64,000 bases of DNA from NBLH01 sp050296515 (GCA_050296515.1 JBNKRJ010000021.1:62001-126000), one strand, 5' to 3'. Shown: positions 27,128 to 36,462, counted from the stretch's first letter. The notes: generated from the sequence alone by a model not told the origin. Program-made: numbers and translations.

Positions 27128-27181
27128 ATGGCCACTCAATCAGAATTAAAAAACTATCAACAAAAAATTAATTATGTATAA
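27128..27181 (+). CDS. 17-codon leader frame overlapping the CoA-transferase start
   Basis: An ATG at 27128 opens a 17-residue frame (MATQSELKNYQQKINYV) whose TAA overlaps the ATG of the downstream gene by eight bases. It could be a translated leader that couples ribosomes into the CoA-transferase. Alternatively, its sequence may be the true N-terminus, separated by a one-base shift. A run KINYVYKSTTADEA would read plausibly across the junction. Confidence 0.3.
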   Translation: MATQSELKNYQQKINYV

Positions 27182-28448
27182 ATCAACAACAGCTGATGAG
27201 GCATTAAAAGTCGTCAAATCGGGCGACAGAGTTTTTATTCATAGTGTAGCACAAGCTCCACAAATTCTCATTGAGGCATTGGTTAACAGAGCTGATGAAT
27301 TAAGAGACGTTGAAATTGTTCATTTGCATACCGAAGGTGACGCTCCTTACGCAAGACCAGAGTATGAGAAAAGCTTCAGGGTACACTCTTTTTTTGTTGG
27401 GGCCAATGTGAGAGAAGCAACCCAGACAGGAAGAGCGGATTATATCCCGGTTTTTTTAAGTGAGATACCTCGCTTACTCCGAAAAAAAATCTTGCCAATA
27501 AATGTTGCCCTTGTACAAATTTCGCCTCCTAATAAGCACGGATTCTGTTCTTTAGGTGGTTGTGTGGATGCTACTTTATCGGCGGTCGAAAGTGCAGACA
27601 CTGTCATTGCGGTGGTTAATCCACGAGTTCCTAAAGTTTACGGTGACGGACTTTTACACATTAGCAATTTTGACATTTTTGTAGATGATGACCGCCCAAT
27701 TTTAGAAGCTCACTTTTCTGATCCATCTCCTGAAGAAACAAAAATTGGAAAATACATTGCAGAAATGGTTGAAGATGGCGCTACTCTGCAAATGGGTATA
27801 GGTTCAATTCCAAATGCGGTTCTTGCCGAACTTGAGAACCATAAAAGGCTAGGTATTCATACTGAAATGTTTGCTGATGGAATTTTGCCATTGGTTGAAA
27901 AAGGTGTAATTACTAACGAAGAAAAAGTACTTGATAAAGGAAGAATTGTCTCGACCTTTACAATGGGTTCTCAAAAATTATACGATTTTTTAGATAGTAA
28001 CCCTCTAGTAAATGTCAAAGATTTAGCTTACGTTAACGATGTTTCTATAATCAGACAAAACCCAAAAGTTACTGCTATTAATAGCGCCATTGAAATTGAT
28101 TTGACTGGACAGGTATGTTCAGATTCTATTGGAACAAAGCATTATTCAGGTGTAGGAGGCCAAATCGATTTTATCCGAGGAGCTTCGCACTCAGAAGGTG
28201 GAAAACCAATTATTGCAATACCTTCTATCACAAAAAAAGGTGTGAGTAAAATTGTTCCTACTTTAAAAATTGGCGCAGGAGTAGTTTCAACACGTGCAAA
28301 TGTTCATTATATCGTTACTGAATATGGAGTAGCTTATTTGTTTGGAAAAACTTTGAAGCAAAGAGCTTTAGAATTGATCAAAATAGCACATCCAGATCAC
28401 AGAGAAGCTCTGGAAAGAGCTACTTTTGAAAGGTTTGGGAGTTTATAA
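27174..28448 (+). CDS. Acetyl-CoA hydrolase/transferase family (4-hydroxybutyrate CoA-transferase-like)
   Basis: 424 residues. The N-terminal half is the AcetylCoA_hydro domain (SGDRVFIHSVAQAPQILIEA). The C-terminal half has GIGSIPNAVLAELENHKRLG, and INSAIEIDLTGQVCSD carries the catalytic glutamate that forms the glutamyl-CoA ester. GVGGQIDFIRGA and ITEYGVAYL-like blocks complete the family pattern. It moves CoA between acetyl-CoA and a short organic acid such as butyrate, succinate or 4-hydroxybutyrate. The exact substrate cannot be told from sequence. It appears monocistronic behind its own promoter. Confidence 0.9.
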   Translation: MYKSTTADEALKVVKSGDRVFIHSVAQAPQILIEALVNRADELRDVEIVHLHTEGDAPYARPEYEKSFRVHSFFVGANVREATQTGRADYIPVFLSEIPRLLRKKILPINVALVQISPPNKHGFCSLGGCVDATLSAVESADTVIAVVNPRVPKVYGDGLLHISNFDIFVDDDRPILEAHFSDPSPEETKIGKYIAEMVEDGATLQMGIGSIPNAVLAELENHKRLGIHTEMFADGILPLVEKGVITNEEKVLDKGRIVSTFTMGSQKLYDFLDSNPLVNVKDLAYVNDVSIIRQNPKVTAINSAIEIDLTGQVCSDSIGTKHYSGVGGQIDFIRGASHSEGGKPIIAIPSITKKGVSKIVPTLKIGAGVVSTRANVHYIVTEYGVAYLFGKTLKQRALELIKIAHPDHREALERATFERFGSL

Positions 28449-28480
28449 TAATTCAAAAAAATATCATGTAAGACTTATTT

Positions 28481-28627
28481 GGGGCTGTATCAAAAGTCTA
28501 ATTCAATGCATTTTACTTTCATTTCAACAACAAAAGAGCGTATTTCAACAAGATTGAAAGCAGATTGATTGAATTGATGCAAGATTGAAAGAAAAATTTA
28601 TCGCAAAACTAGTTTTGATACAGCCCC
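28481..28627. mobile_element. 147-bp MITE-like element with 15-bp terminal inverted repeats
   Basis: GGGGCTGTATCAAAA (28481-28495) and its exact inverse complement (28613-28627) bound a 147-bp non-coding unit. Inside, CAAGATTGAAAG occurs twice (28549-28560 and 28580-28591). The ends resemble those of DDE-transposase insertion sequences, so it may be mobilised in trans. No clear target-site duplication is visible, and no transposase lies in the window. Confidence 0.7.
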
Positions 28628-28896
28628 AAGTGCACTAGCCAAGGACCCAGGTTATTAGACCTGATAAATTATATTAGCTATGGCTTAAAATAGTAACGAT
28701 TTATCCATATACACTCTATCAGCTTAATACTAAGGTCATTTGTCATTAGACGTTAGTCATTAATTGTCAAAAACAAATGACTAATATCTATTGACTAATG
28801 ACTTATATCTCATTTCAAGGATTTTATCCTAATAAATCATTACAAAGTTAAACCAGAGCCATTATATTTGACTTCACAATAACAAGAAGCAGGTAA
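28628..28896. other. Gene-free spacer with an imperfect inverted repeat
   Basis: No gene is seen. At 28742-28762 and 28775-28802, units of GTCATTAG/TTAGTCATT face their complements around the AATTGTC-AAAAAC centre, giving a long imperfect hairpin. It sits between the MITE-like element and the end of the ABC transporter gene, and might serve as an attenuating structure for either convergent transcript. Confidence 0.45.
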
Positions 28897-31800
28897 TTAA
28901 TCTCCTGCTTTCTTTTTTTTGTCTGATTTTGGGAATAAACTCACCCCAGAAAGGAAATCCACAAATTTCTTTAATCCATTGAATAACAACAGAATATACA
29001 GAAGAATAGTACTTATCCAAATAACCGCAACATCAAACCAAACCGTATCAAATGATTTTCCAAAAAGCACCTTTTCAGCAGCGTAAAAGTGGGCCCGACC
29101 ATAATTTGTTACTGGCTTCATAAATATTGGGTCTTTCACCTGGAATAAAGTGTGATGCTCAGTCTCAACAATTTTTTTTACCTCGTTCTTGTTTAAAACA
29201 AATTCAGCAAGACGCTTGTTGTAATAATCTTCTTTTAACTTAGCCAATGCCTCTGTGCTACCTAACTCCTTTATCAATCGATTAAAGATTTCATCTTTTT
29301 TTGTGTTGGCAAAATACACTTTGTTCCGATAATAACTAGTCAAGTCTTCAATATATTTGGTTGCTATTGCGCCCGTTTTTTCAGTGAATTTATCTTTACT
29401 AAGTTGCTCCATTACTTGAAACTGAATTTCTGGAACTTCACTTTTCAGCTGATTAAATTCATTTGATATTAACAACATGTCTTCCTCAAATTGTTTATCT
29501 ATTTCATTAGCTTTTAACTTTTTAATGCTTCTATCAACTCTTGACTGAAGATCAGGTAACCTAAACATTGATTGAAAAGATAAATGACTAATTTCATTCT
29601 CAACATCATAAAAATACTTTTCAAAATTATTGTTTTTAAACTGGTTAACAGCCAAGGCCTCATAAGCCCAGCGAGAAACCATTAAGTCACCAATTACCGG
29701 GACGTATTCAACAGACATAAAGTTTTTATGCAGCTTATTAAAACTTACAATTACTCCACTAAACAACAACTGTGGAACCAGGATGAAAGGAATTGTAATA
29801 TAAATAGTTACGACCGAATTAAGAGCCGAAGAAATATTTAACCCGATAAGATTTGCAGCCGCAACAGTTGAAAATATAATTATGAAGTAACTAAAAGTCA
29901 TCCATTTTATTCCAAGGATAAAGTTACCTACCAATATAAAAGATAACGACTGGATAACAGCCAAAGCAAACAAAACAACTATTTTCGAATTTAAATAACT
30001 GGCCCAACTTAAATTCAGAAATGATTCCCTTTTTAGTATTTTTCTGTCACGTATGATTTCTTCAGCACTCACAGTTAAACCAATAAACAATGCAACTATC
30101 ACACACATAAATAGATAGGCAGGGATGTTTTCGTTTTCACTGAATAAATATTTGTTTGGATCATCTAAAGTTCCACTAATATACTTAGTGAAATATCCCA
30201 AAATAACAGCCAATAGCGGAGCTTCCAGAAAATTGATCAGCAGATACTGTTTGTTTGTTAGTTTCGATAACAAGTTCCTGATGCTAAATATCCTAAACTG
30301 CCTAAATTTACTGGGGATTTTAAACTTGTTCTGTGGCAATGGTAACTTCTCATGGTTTTCAGGAATCTTTATTTTGGGCTGAAGTTTTTCATTGTACTTA
30401 TTGTACCACTCAAGTGGAGAAACTTTCCTGACCCTTGTGAATCGACCATATTCATTAACCACTTTAGCCTCAAGTATTTGAAGCGGCTGTTCAGGATTTA
30501 CATTACCACAAACCCCACACTCACTTTCGGAAGCATTTACATGATTACTTTCTGTTTTAAAATAAACTACTGCATCAATCGGATTACCATAATAAACAGG
30601 AAAGCCTCCTTTATCAAGAATTAATAGTTTATCAAACAATTTAAAAATATCTGATGAAGGCTGGTGAATGTTCACCAATACAAGTTTTCCTTTCAGGGTT
30701 TGCTCTTTCAAAAGGCTCATTACTATTTCCGAGTCTTGCGATGAAAGCCCTGAAGTTGGCTCATCAACAATCAGAACAGAAGGCTCACGCATCAGTTCCA
30801 ATGCAATATTTAAACGTTTTCGTTGGCCTCCACTGATAAATTTGTTTAAAGGATCACCGACTTTAAGTGCCTTAATTTCAATCAGGTCCAAGTCTAGAAG
30901 AACCTTTTCAACAACCTTCGCTATCTCTTCTTCATCAAAGTTACTAAAACACAATTTCGCATTATAATAAAGGTTCTGATAAACAGTCAATTCCTCTATC
31001 AATAAATCATCCTGAGGCACAAAACCAATCACTCCTTCAAGGTACTCCCTATCTTCATGTAAATCATAACCATTAATTGTAATCTGACCACTGTTTAACG
31101 GTAAGTTCCCGTTTAAAACATTCAGGAGAGTTGATTTACCAACGCCACTTCCTCCCATGATACCCATCAAGTTGCCTGACTCTTCAGAAAAACTAAAGCG
31201 TTGTATTCCATTGGTCGAATTCTTAAACCTAAATTCAATATCTTTTGCTGTAAAAACTATCCGTGCCGAACCATCATCATGAATGTATTGGCTGGCCACA
31301 TCAGTATAATACACCGGTGTAATTCTTCCTCCTTTTATTACTGAACCAGTTTCGAAAACATAAGCCCTGCCAGGTTTTATGTTCATTGCATTTATGTAGA
31401 GGCTGTCTTCTCCACTATATTTCAGAATATAGGTATTAGTTGATTCAACATGTAAGATGGCAATTTCACCATGTATATTTGGATCTGTCATGTGAATATA
31501 AGACAGATCTGGCTGGGTTAAGACCTTTTTCTCGTCCTTTTTGTTATTTACTAAAAGAAGTTTCTTTTCAGATCTTATGTATTTTATACCATCAATGATA
31601 TAATACTTTAAATCAAAATATTCACTCTCGCTAATATTAAATGTATCTGCAACTGTTTTTACAAAATCAAGCTCTTTCTCAGTAATAACATTATCTTCAT
31701 GAATAAACTCAAGCAAACGAATCAGTACAATAATTTTTTCCTTTTGTTCAAGCTGTTCATTAATTTCATGGCAAATCATAAGAACCTTAACTGAATTCAA

Positions 31801-32025
31801 AGAAGTTCGTTTACGCTCCTTTTTGCTTCCATCAGTAACTTTTTTATGATGCACACTAATGTAATCATCAAATAAATCAAGGTATTCCTGCACCAAAGCT
31901 TTATTTAGCTGAAGACTTAAATATGACTTTACAATTTCACGAGCATCGCTTGATACGTCATCTTTATTTACATTTGCTACAATAGCAAAAAGTCTCATTA
32001 AGGCCTTTAAAATGGATTCGTTCAT
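28897..32025 (-). CDS. ABCG-like ABC transporter (ATPase fused to permease) with TerB-like N-terminus
   Basis: 1042 residues. Residues about 1-150 are a helical TerB-like domain. Residues about 180-265 form a beta-rich region that may be FHA-like. The ATPase follows: Walker A GGSGVGKSTLL (near 293), signature ISGGQRKRLNIAL, Walker B VLIVDEPTSGL. A CGVCGNVNPE cysteine motif comes next near 510. The C-terminal half is an ABC2-type membrane domain of six helices, interrupted by a long charged coiled-coil loop (about 780-930). The order ATPase then permease is that of ABCG exporters. It is alone on the minus strand. The substrate is unknown; TerB domains are linked to envelope-stress and phage-defence contexts, but nothing here proves that. 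Confidence 0.88.
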   Translation of the reverse strand: MNESILKALMRLFAIVANVNKDDVSSDAREIVKSYLSLQLNKALVQEYLDLFDDYISVHHKKVTDGSKKERKRTSLNSVKVLMICHEINEQLEQKEKIIVLIRLLEFIHEDNVITEKELDFVKTVADTFNISESEYFDLKYYIIDGIKYIRSEKKLLLVNNKKDEKKVLTQPDLSYIHMTDPNIHGEIAILHVESTNTYILKYSGEDSLYINAMNIKPGRAYVFETGSVIKGGRITPVYYTDVASQYIHDDGSARIVFTAKDIEFRFKNSTNGIQRFSFSEESGNLMGIMGGSGVGKSTLLNVLNGNLPLNSGQITINGYDLHEDREYLEGVIGFVPQDDLLIEELTVYQNLYYNAKLCFSNFDEEEIAKVVEKVLLDLDLIEIKALKVGDPLNKFISGGQRKRLNIALELMREPSVLIVDEPTSGLSSQDSEIVMSLLKEQTLKGKLVLVNIHQPSSDIFKLFDKLLILDKGGFPVYYGNPIDAVVYFKTESNHVNASESECGVCGNVNPEQPLQILEAKVVNEYGRFTRVRKVSPLEWYNKYNEKLQPKIKIPENHEKLPLPQNKFKIPSKFRQFRIFSIRNLLSKLTNKQYLLINFLEAPLLAVILGYFTKYISGTLDDPNKYLFSENENIPAYLFMCVIVALFIGLTVSAEEIIRDRKILKRESFLNLSWASYLNSKIVVLFALAVIQSLSFILVGNFILGIKWMTFSYFIIIFSTVAAANLIGLNISSALNSVVTIYITIPFILVPQLLFSGVIVSFNKLHKNFMSVEYVPVIGDLMVSRWAYEALAVNQFKNNNFEKYFYDVENEISHLSFQSMFRLPDLQSRVDRSIKKLKANEIDKQFEEDMLLISNEFNQLKSEVPEIQFQVMEQLSKDKFTEKTGAIATKYIEDLTSYYRNKVYFANTKKDEIFNRLIKELGSTEALAKLKEDYYNKRLAEFVLNKNEVKKIVETEHHTLFQVKDPIFMKPVTNYGRAHFYAAEKVLFGKSFDTVWFDVAVIWISTILLYILLLFNGLKKFVDFLSGVSLFPKSDKKKKAGD

Positions 32026-32166
32026 GTTAAAGTTGTTCTATTTTTTTAAAGCTACTTTTTTTGAAGCTGCAATTTAATAAATTCTCCCTAATTCAAGAAA
32101 AGAGTTGAATTTTAAAATATCACGACAAAAACTACTAAATAATGCTATGTGAAAACTATGCCAGAT

Positions 32167-32206
32167 AAAAAAAGAGGCTTAATCGCATTGAAAAAGCCTC
32201 TTTTTT
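32167..32206 (-). terminator. Bidirectional-looking terminator
   Basis: AAAAAAGAGGCTT (ending 32180) and AAGCCTCTTTTTT (32194-32206) form a stem with A/T tracts on both sides. It ends the minus-strand transcript of the lipoprotein gene at 32226 and insulates the ABC transporter gene downstream. Confidence 0.85.
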
Positions 32207-32225
32207 ATAATGTATTAAAAAACTT

Positions 32226-33071
32226 TTATGGTGTATCAATAATCTTCTTTCTTAGAGAATTAATCTCTCCGTTAATTTTTTTGAAACTCTCTTCAGTCAT
32301 CTTAGTTTTTCCTTCAACCTCCTGAAGTTCGGCAAAAATTGCTTTAATGTCGTTCAATTCAACTAAAACATCACTTACATCCTGATTGTCTTTGTATGAT
32401 TCCATGATGGTAATCAATTTGTTCAGGCTTTCCTTTTGATCGGCAATTCCCTGCATAATTTCACCATTATTTTCAGTTAACATTGCCAATTGGGCAGAAA
32501 TGTAAAGACCTTCAACCCAACCACCAGCTAATACCATTACAGAAATAGCTCCTTTTCCGTTATCATTAAGATATTCAAAAGTGTTTTTAAAAGAAGTGGT
32601 AAGAATTTCATATAAAGAATCTTTGTTTTCGATATTTGCCTCAATTCTTGTAGATAAATCTTCGTTATATGGAGTCTGGATATCCATTCCATCACGAAGT
32701 TTTTTAGTGGCAACAAAAAAGTCCATTGTTTCTTGTGACTTATTGTAAGTAGCTGAATAACTCAAATCTGCGCCATATACTCCAAGATTTAATGCTTTTT
32801 GTGACTCTGTAAAATACTTGTCAACATTTCCTGGCTGATTTGATAAGTCAAGAATATAATTAGCACCTGCTTTGTTTAACATATTCGTTATTTCAAGAGG
32901 TGTTGGAAGTGGATATACCAACTTTTCAGCTTGATCAGCAATTGCTACCACAGAATCCTTGTTATTTTCATCAGTTTGTTCAGTCGAACCATTGCCACAA
33001 CCAAGTGCAAAAAGTGACAAGGCTATAGCAAGAAAAGAAAACTTTGCTATCAGGTTTTTAAGTCTATTCAT
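32226..33071 (-). CDS. Lipoprotein of unknown function, helical
   Basis: 281 residues. The signal ends at a lipobox ALGC near residue 25, so it is membrane-anchored. The mature protein is almost wholly helical. It includes NMLNKAGANYILDLSNQPGN and YFTESQKALNLGVYGADLSY, a region seen in uncharacterised Bacteroidota lipoproteins, and ends in a coiled-coil with LRKKIIDTP. I cannot assign a function. It is monocistronic: a -7-like TATATTTG (33105-33112, minus strand) lies just upstream and a strong terminator downstream. Confidence 0.78.
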   Translation of the reverse strand: MNRLKNLIAKFSFLAIALSLFALGCGNGSTEQTDENNKDSVVAIADQAEKLVYPLPTPLEITNMLNKAGANYILDLSNQPGNVDKYFTESQKALNLGVYGADLSYSATYNKSQETMDFFVATKKLRDGMDIQTPYNEDLSTRIEANIENKDSLYEILTTSFKNTFEYLNDNGKGAISVMVLAGGWVEGLYISAQLAMLTENNGEIMQGIADQKESLNKLITIMESYKDNQDVSDVLVELNDIKAIFAELQEVEGKTKMTEESFKKINGEINSLRKKIIDTP

Positions 33072-33182
33072 TGTTTTGTTTTTTTAAATTGTTCAAAGAG
33101 TGTACAAATATATAATTTGCCCCAGAATAAAAAAAATATCTAAATTTATAATGTTAACAATTTTTAACAAATATCGATTAAA

Positions 33183-34244
33183 TTGCTTTATATCAAAAAC
33201 ATAACACTGTCACTAGCCACTTTCTTTTATTTTTGCTCTGGATATTCACAGTCAGCAAATGATCTTGCATTAAAAGAAAGATACCTAAGAATAATGTTTT
33301 ATAATGTTGAAAATCTGTTTGATACAGAAAACGACAGCATAAAGAACGATGATGAGTTCTTGCCAAATGGTCCCAAGTTCTGGACGAAAACAAAATATTA
33401 CACTAAACTAAATCAAATAGCAACAACAATTGCATCACTAGGAGGTTGGTCTCCTCCAGAAATTGTCGGGCTTTGTGAAATAGAAAACAGAAAAGTACTG
33501 GATGATTTATGCAAAAAAACAGGGCTTAAGAACCTGAATTACAGGGTTATTCATAAAGAATCTCCTGACAAAAGAGGAATTGATGTGGCTTTGCTTTATC
33601 AAAAAGATTCGTTTAAACCTTTGACTTACAAGGCTATTCGGGTCACCTTTCCTTTTAGTCCTGAATCTACAACCCGAGATATACTTTACGTAAAAGGTAT
33701 AACAAAAAACAAAGACACGCTCCATGTTTTTGTAAATCATTGGCCTTCGAGATGGGGTGGGCAATTGGAATCCGAGGCCAGAAGAATACAGGCCGCAAAA
33801 ACTCTTAGAACTGAGTTAGATTCAATCTTTAACATTAATCAAAATGCAAAAATTATAATTATGGGTGATTTTAATGATTATCCAGAAAATAAAAGCATCA
33901 CGGAAGTGCTGAAAGCAAACAAAAATTTTGAAAAACCAGAAAATTCCAAACTGTATAATCTAAGTGCATTTATCGAGCAAACGCAAAATATTGGCAGCCA
34001 TAAGTACGAAGGTGATTGGGGTATTTTAGATCAAATAATTGTATCCGGGGCACTATTAAATGCCAACAGGGGCTTAAAAAGTACAAAAGAAAATGCACAT
34101 ATTTTTTATGCAGACTTTCTACTAACAGATGATGAAACATTTACAGGAAAGAAGAATTTCAGAACTTATTTAGGCTACAAATATTTAGGAGGTTACAGCG
34201 ATCATTTGCCTGTATTTTTAGACCTTGAAAATGTAAAACAATAA
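33183..34244 (+). CDS. Exported endonuclease/exonuclease/phosphatase-family protein
   Basis: 353 residues starting at a TTG, which is the only codon giving the signal peptide (LATFFYFCSGYSQ at its end). The EEP fold shows MFYNVENLFDT, the metal-binding Glu in VGLCEIENRKVL, FVNHWPSRWGG, MGDFNDYPENKSI with the catalytic Asp-Asn, and YSDHLPVFLDL with the SDH motif. It is a secreted phosphodiesterase or nuclease for nucleic acid or nucleotide scavenging, or for phospholipids. It is the first of three closely spaced plus-strand genes (gaps 4 and 4 bp), which are probably one operon. Confidence 0.88.
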   Translation: MLYIKNITLSLATFFYFCSGYSQSANDLALKERYLRIMFYNVENLFDTENDSIKNDDEFLPNGPKFWTKTKYYTKLNQIATTIASLGGWSPPEIVGLCEIENRKVLDDLCKKTGLKNLNYRVIHKESPDKRGIDVALLYQKDSFKPLTYKAIRVTFPFSPESTTRDILYVKGITKNKDTLHVFVNHWPSRWGGQLESEARRIQAAKTLRTELDSIFNINQNAKIIIMGDFNDYPENKSITEVLKANKNFEKPENSKLYNLSAFIEQTQNIGSHKYEGDWGILDQIIVSGALLNANRGLKSTKENAHIFYADFLLTDDETFTGKKNFRTYLGYKYLGGYSDHLPVFLDLENVKQ

Positions 34245-34248
34245 ATAT

Positions 34249-34755
34249 ATGGAAACCAGAATTAGAATACACAATGGTGATATTACTAAATTATATGTTG
34301 ATGCAATTGTAAACGCTGCGAAAAATTCATTGATGGGAGGCCGAGGAGTTGATGGAGCCATTCATTCTGCTGCTGGTGAGAATCTGTTGAAAGAATGCAA
34401 AACACTAAATGGATGCGAAACAGGTGATGCAAAAATTACCAAAGGTTATAAACTTCCAGCAAAATATGTAATCCATACAGTTGGCCCAGTTTGGGGTCCA
34501 GATCCGGAAGAAAAAGACAGATTACTTGCTTCATGCTACCGAAGAAGTTTAGAAGTTGCTCTTAAAAATGGTGTAAGAACAATTGCTTTTCCGAATATTA
34601 GTACTGGTATTTACAGGTTTCCTGCTGAAAGAGCTGCAAAAATTGCAGTAGCAGAAGTAAAAAAATTCGTTAATGAAAATAAAGGCATTGATGAAGTTAT
34701 TTTTGTGACCTTCAATTATACCAATTACGAATTATACAAAAACCTATTGCAATAA
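34249..34755 (+). CDS. Macrodomain protein, O-acetyl-ADP-ribose deacetylase-like
   Basis: 168 residues with the MacroD/YmdB-type pattern: VDAIVNAAKNSLMGGRGVDG binds ADP-ribose and the diagnostic loop is NISTGIYRFP. It hydrolyses O-acetyl-ADP-ribose or removes mono-ADP-ribose from acidic residues, in the cytoplasm. The 4-bp gap to the preceding exported phosphoesterase and the 4-bp gap to the next gene show tight coupling. The ADP-ribose function does not obviously match an exported nuclease, so the operon may link extracellular nucleotide use with intracellular handling of ADP-ribose. Confidence 0.92.
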   Translation: METRIRIHNGDITKLYVDAIVNAAKNSLMGGRGVDGAIHSAAGENLLKECKTLNGCETGDAKITKGYKLPAKYVIHTVGPVWGPDPEEKDRLLASCYRRSLEVALKNGVRTIAFPNISTGIYRFPAERAAKIAVAEVKKFVNENKGIDEVIFVTFNYTNYELYKNLLQ

Positions 34756-34759
34756 ATCG

Positions 34760-35434
34760 ATGCGCATTTTTTTTCTCATTATCAGTATTTTCTTAATTAT
34801 TAGCCCGGCAATTACTCTTGCACAGGATACTCTTTTTATAAAAAAAGACAGCATTTTAATTACAACAGGGCCAGAAATTCACTTTGCAGGTGATACAACT
34901 ATAGTTATTGATTCAAGTGGTGAAGCCATTGAAGGCAATTTGCTAAATGACACCTATTTATGGACTGGCAGAAGATTGTTATTTTTTAAAGCCGGGCACA
35001 GGGTATATCTTAATGAAGAAGGCAATGTTATTTCAGGAGTCTTAGTGGATAGAACGCATCTATGGACCGCAAAACTCAGATTACTGTTTAAAAACAATGT
35101 ACCAACTTATTTTAATGAGAAAGGTTATGTAATAGAGGGTGAACTATCCAGAGATCAGGAAATTGACGTCAGAGGGAAATCTGTGCTTTTCCTAAGGTCC
35201 AGACCAATTGTATTTGATGATGACGGTAGAATTATGGTAGGCAGCATTGCAAAAAGAGAGCATTTGCTCAATACAAATGGGAAAACAAAAGGGTATAAGG
35301 CTGAGAGCCAGCTATATTTCACCAAAGATTCAAAAGTAATTGAAGAAGAAAAGAGAAAGAAAAAAAGAAAAGAAAAAGTCTCAACAGACGAAAAAGTAAT
35401 TGATAACCAACAGCCTGCCAGCAATGAAAAATAA
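34760..35434 (+). CDS. Exported protein with four ~34-residue repeats
   Basis: 224 residues. A signal peptide (1-22) is followed by four imperfect repeats at about 55-190, read as LLNDTYLWTGRRLLFFKAG then YLNEEGNVISG, and so on. Each ends in a 'YFNEKG-V' turn, so beta-hairpin (MORN-like) stacking is likely. The tail is strongly basic (EEEKRKKKRKEK). I do not recognise the family. It is the last gene of the nuclease-macrodomain operon, 4 bp after the macrodomain gene. It may bind lipids or a cell-wall polymer, but this is a guess from repeats alone. Confidence 0.75.
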   Translation: MRIFFLIISIFLIISPAITLAQDTLFIKKDSILITTGPEIHFAGDTTIVIDSSGEAIEGNLLNDTYLWTGRRLLFFKAGHRVYLNEEGNVISGVLVDRTHLWTAKLRLLFKNNVPTYFNEKGYVIEGELSRDQEIDVRGKSVLFLRSRPIVFDDDGRIMVGSIAKREHLLNTNGKTKGYKAESQLYFTKDSKVIEEEKRKKKRKEKVSTDEKVIDNQQPASNEK

Positions 35435-35445
35435 CTCTTTAGTTA

Positions 35446-36462
35446 TTAAGCTCCTATCAGGTTTACCTCAAACTCTAAACTAACCCCAAACAAATCATTA
35501 ACAGATCGTTGAATCTTTTTTGCTAATTCAACAACCTCGTTTCCTGTCGCATTATTTTTATTTACCAACACAAGTGCCTGCTTTTCATGTACAGCTGCAC
35601 CTTTAAAAGTTTTTCCTTTCCAGTCCAAATAATCAATCATCCAGCCAGCTGCCAATTTGTAACTATCCTCATCAATTTGATAAGCAACTATCTCAGAATA
35701 TTCTTCTTTCAAGGCTATAAACTTTTCCATATTAACAACAGGGTTCTTAAAAAAGCTACCTGCATTTGGAGTTATTTCAGGTTTCGGAAGCTTTGATTCC
35801 CTAATATTAATTACAGCCTGACGAACCGAAGCAAGACTTACATTACCAATCTTCTCTAGCTCAGCATTTACTGCACCATAATGAGTCTTGAATTCAGGAT
35901 ACTTCTGAAGTTTAAATGTAACAGAAATAATAATAAACTCCCCTTTTAATTTATTTTTGAAAACACTATTTCTGTAACCAAATTCACATTCAGCATTTGA
36001 AAATTCATGTAATTTTCCTGTGCTAATTTCAATAGCATCTACATTTTCAATTAATTCAGCAACTTCAACACCGTAGGCTCCAATATTCTGCACAGGACAT
36101 GCTCCTACAGATCCTGGAATTAACGACAGATTTTCCAGACCTCCATACCCTAAATTAACGTTCCAGGCAACAAATTCATCCCAATCTTCAGCAGCGTGTG
36201 CCTTCACCCAAACTTCGTCTTCAGTTTCTTTAATAATTCCTTTTCCATGAAGATTTGGGTGGACAACTAGTCCATCAAAATCACTGACAAACAACATATT
36301 ACTTCCTCCCCCTAAAATTAGGAGAGGTTCTTTTTTTAGTATATCATCAGCTAAAACAGCTTGTAACTCATTTATAGTTTTTGGGGCAACAAACAGTTTT
36401 GCATTTGCATCAATAGCAAATGTATTCTTTTCTTTCAGCGAATAGTTTCTTAAGATCTCCAT
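35446..36462 (-). CDS. murB: UDP-N-acetylmuramate dehydrogenase
   Basis: 338 residues, within the size range of type I MurB. The FAD-binding domain shows LLILGGGSNMLFVSDFDGLV and LSLIPGSVGACPVQNIGAYG. The catalytic Ser is in NAGSFFKNP, the Tyr-containing loop in EFGYRNSVFKN, and the C-terminal Glu in LEFEVNLIG. It reduces UDP-N-acetylglucosamine-enolpyruvate to UDP-MurNAc, the second committed step of peptidoglycan synthesis, in the cytoplasm. It is convergent with the repeat-protein gene (11-bp gap) and divergent from the glycosyltransferase gene. Confidence 0.95.
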   Translation of the reverse strand: MEILRNYSLKEKNTFAIDANAKLFVAPKTINELQAVLADDILKKEPLLILGGGSNMLFVSDFDGLVVHPNLHGKGIIKETEDEVWVKAHAAEDWDEFVAWNVNLGYGGLENLSLIPGSVGACPVQNIGAYGVEVAELIENVDAIEISTGKLHEFSNAECEFGYRNSVFKNKLKGEFIIISVTFKLQKYPEFKTHYGAVNAELEKIGNVSLASVRQAVINIRESKLPKPEITPNAGSFFKNPVVNMEKFIALKEEYSEIVAYQIDEDSYKLAAGWMIDYLDWKGKTFKGAAVHEKQALVLVNKNNATGNEVVELAKKIQRSVNDLFGVSLEFEVNLIGA

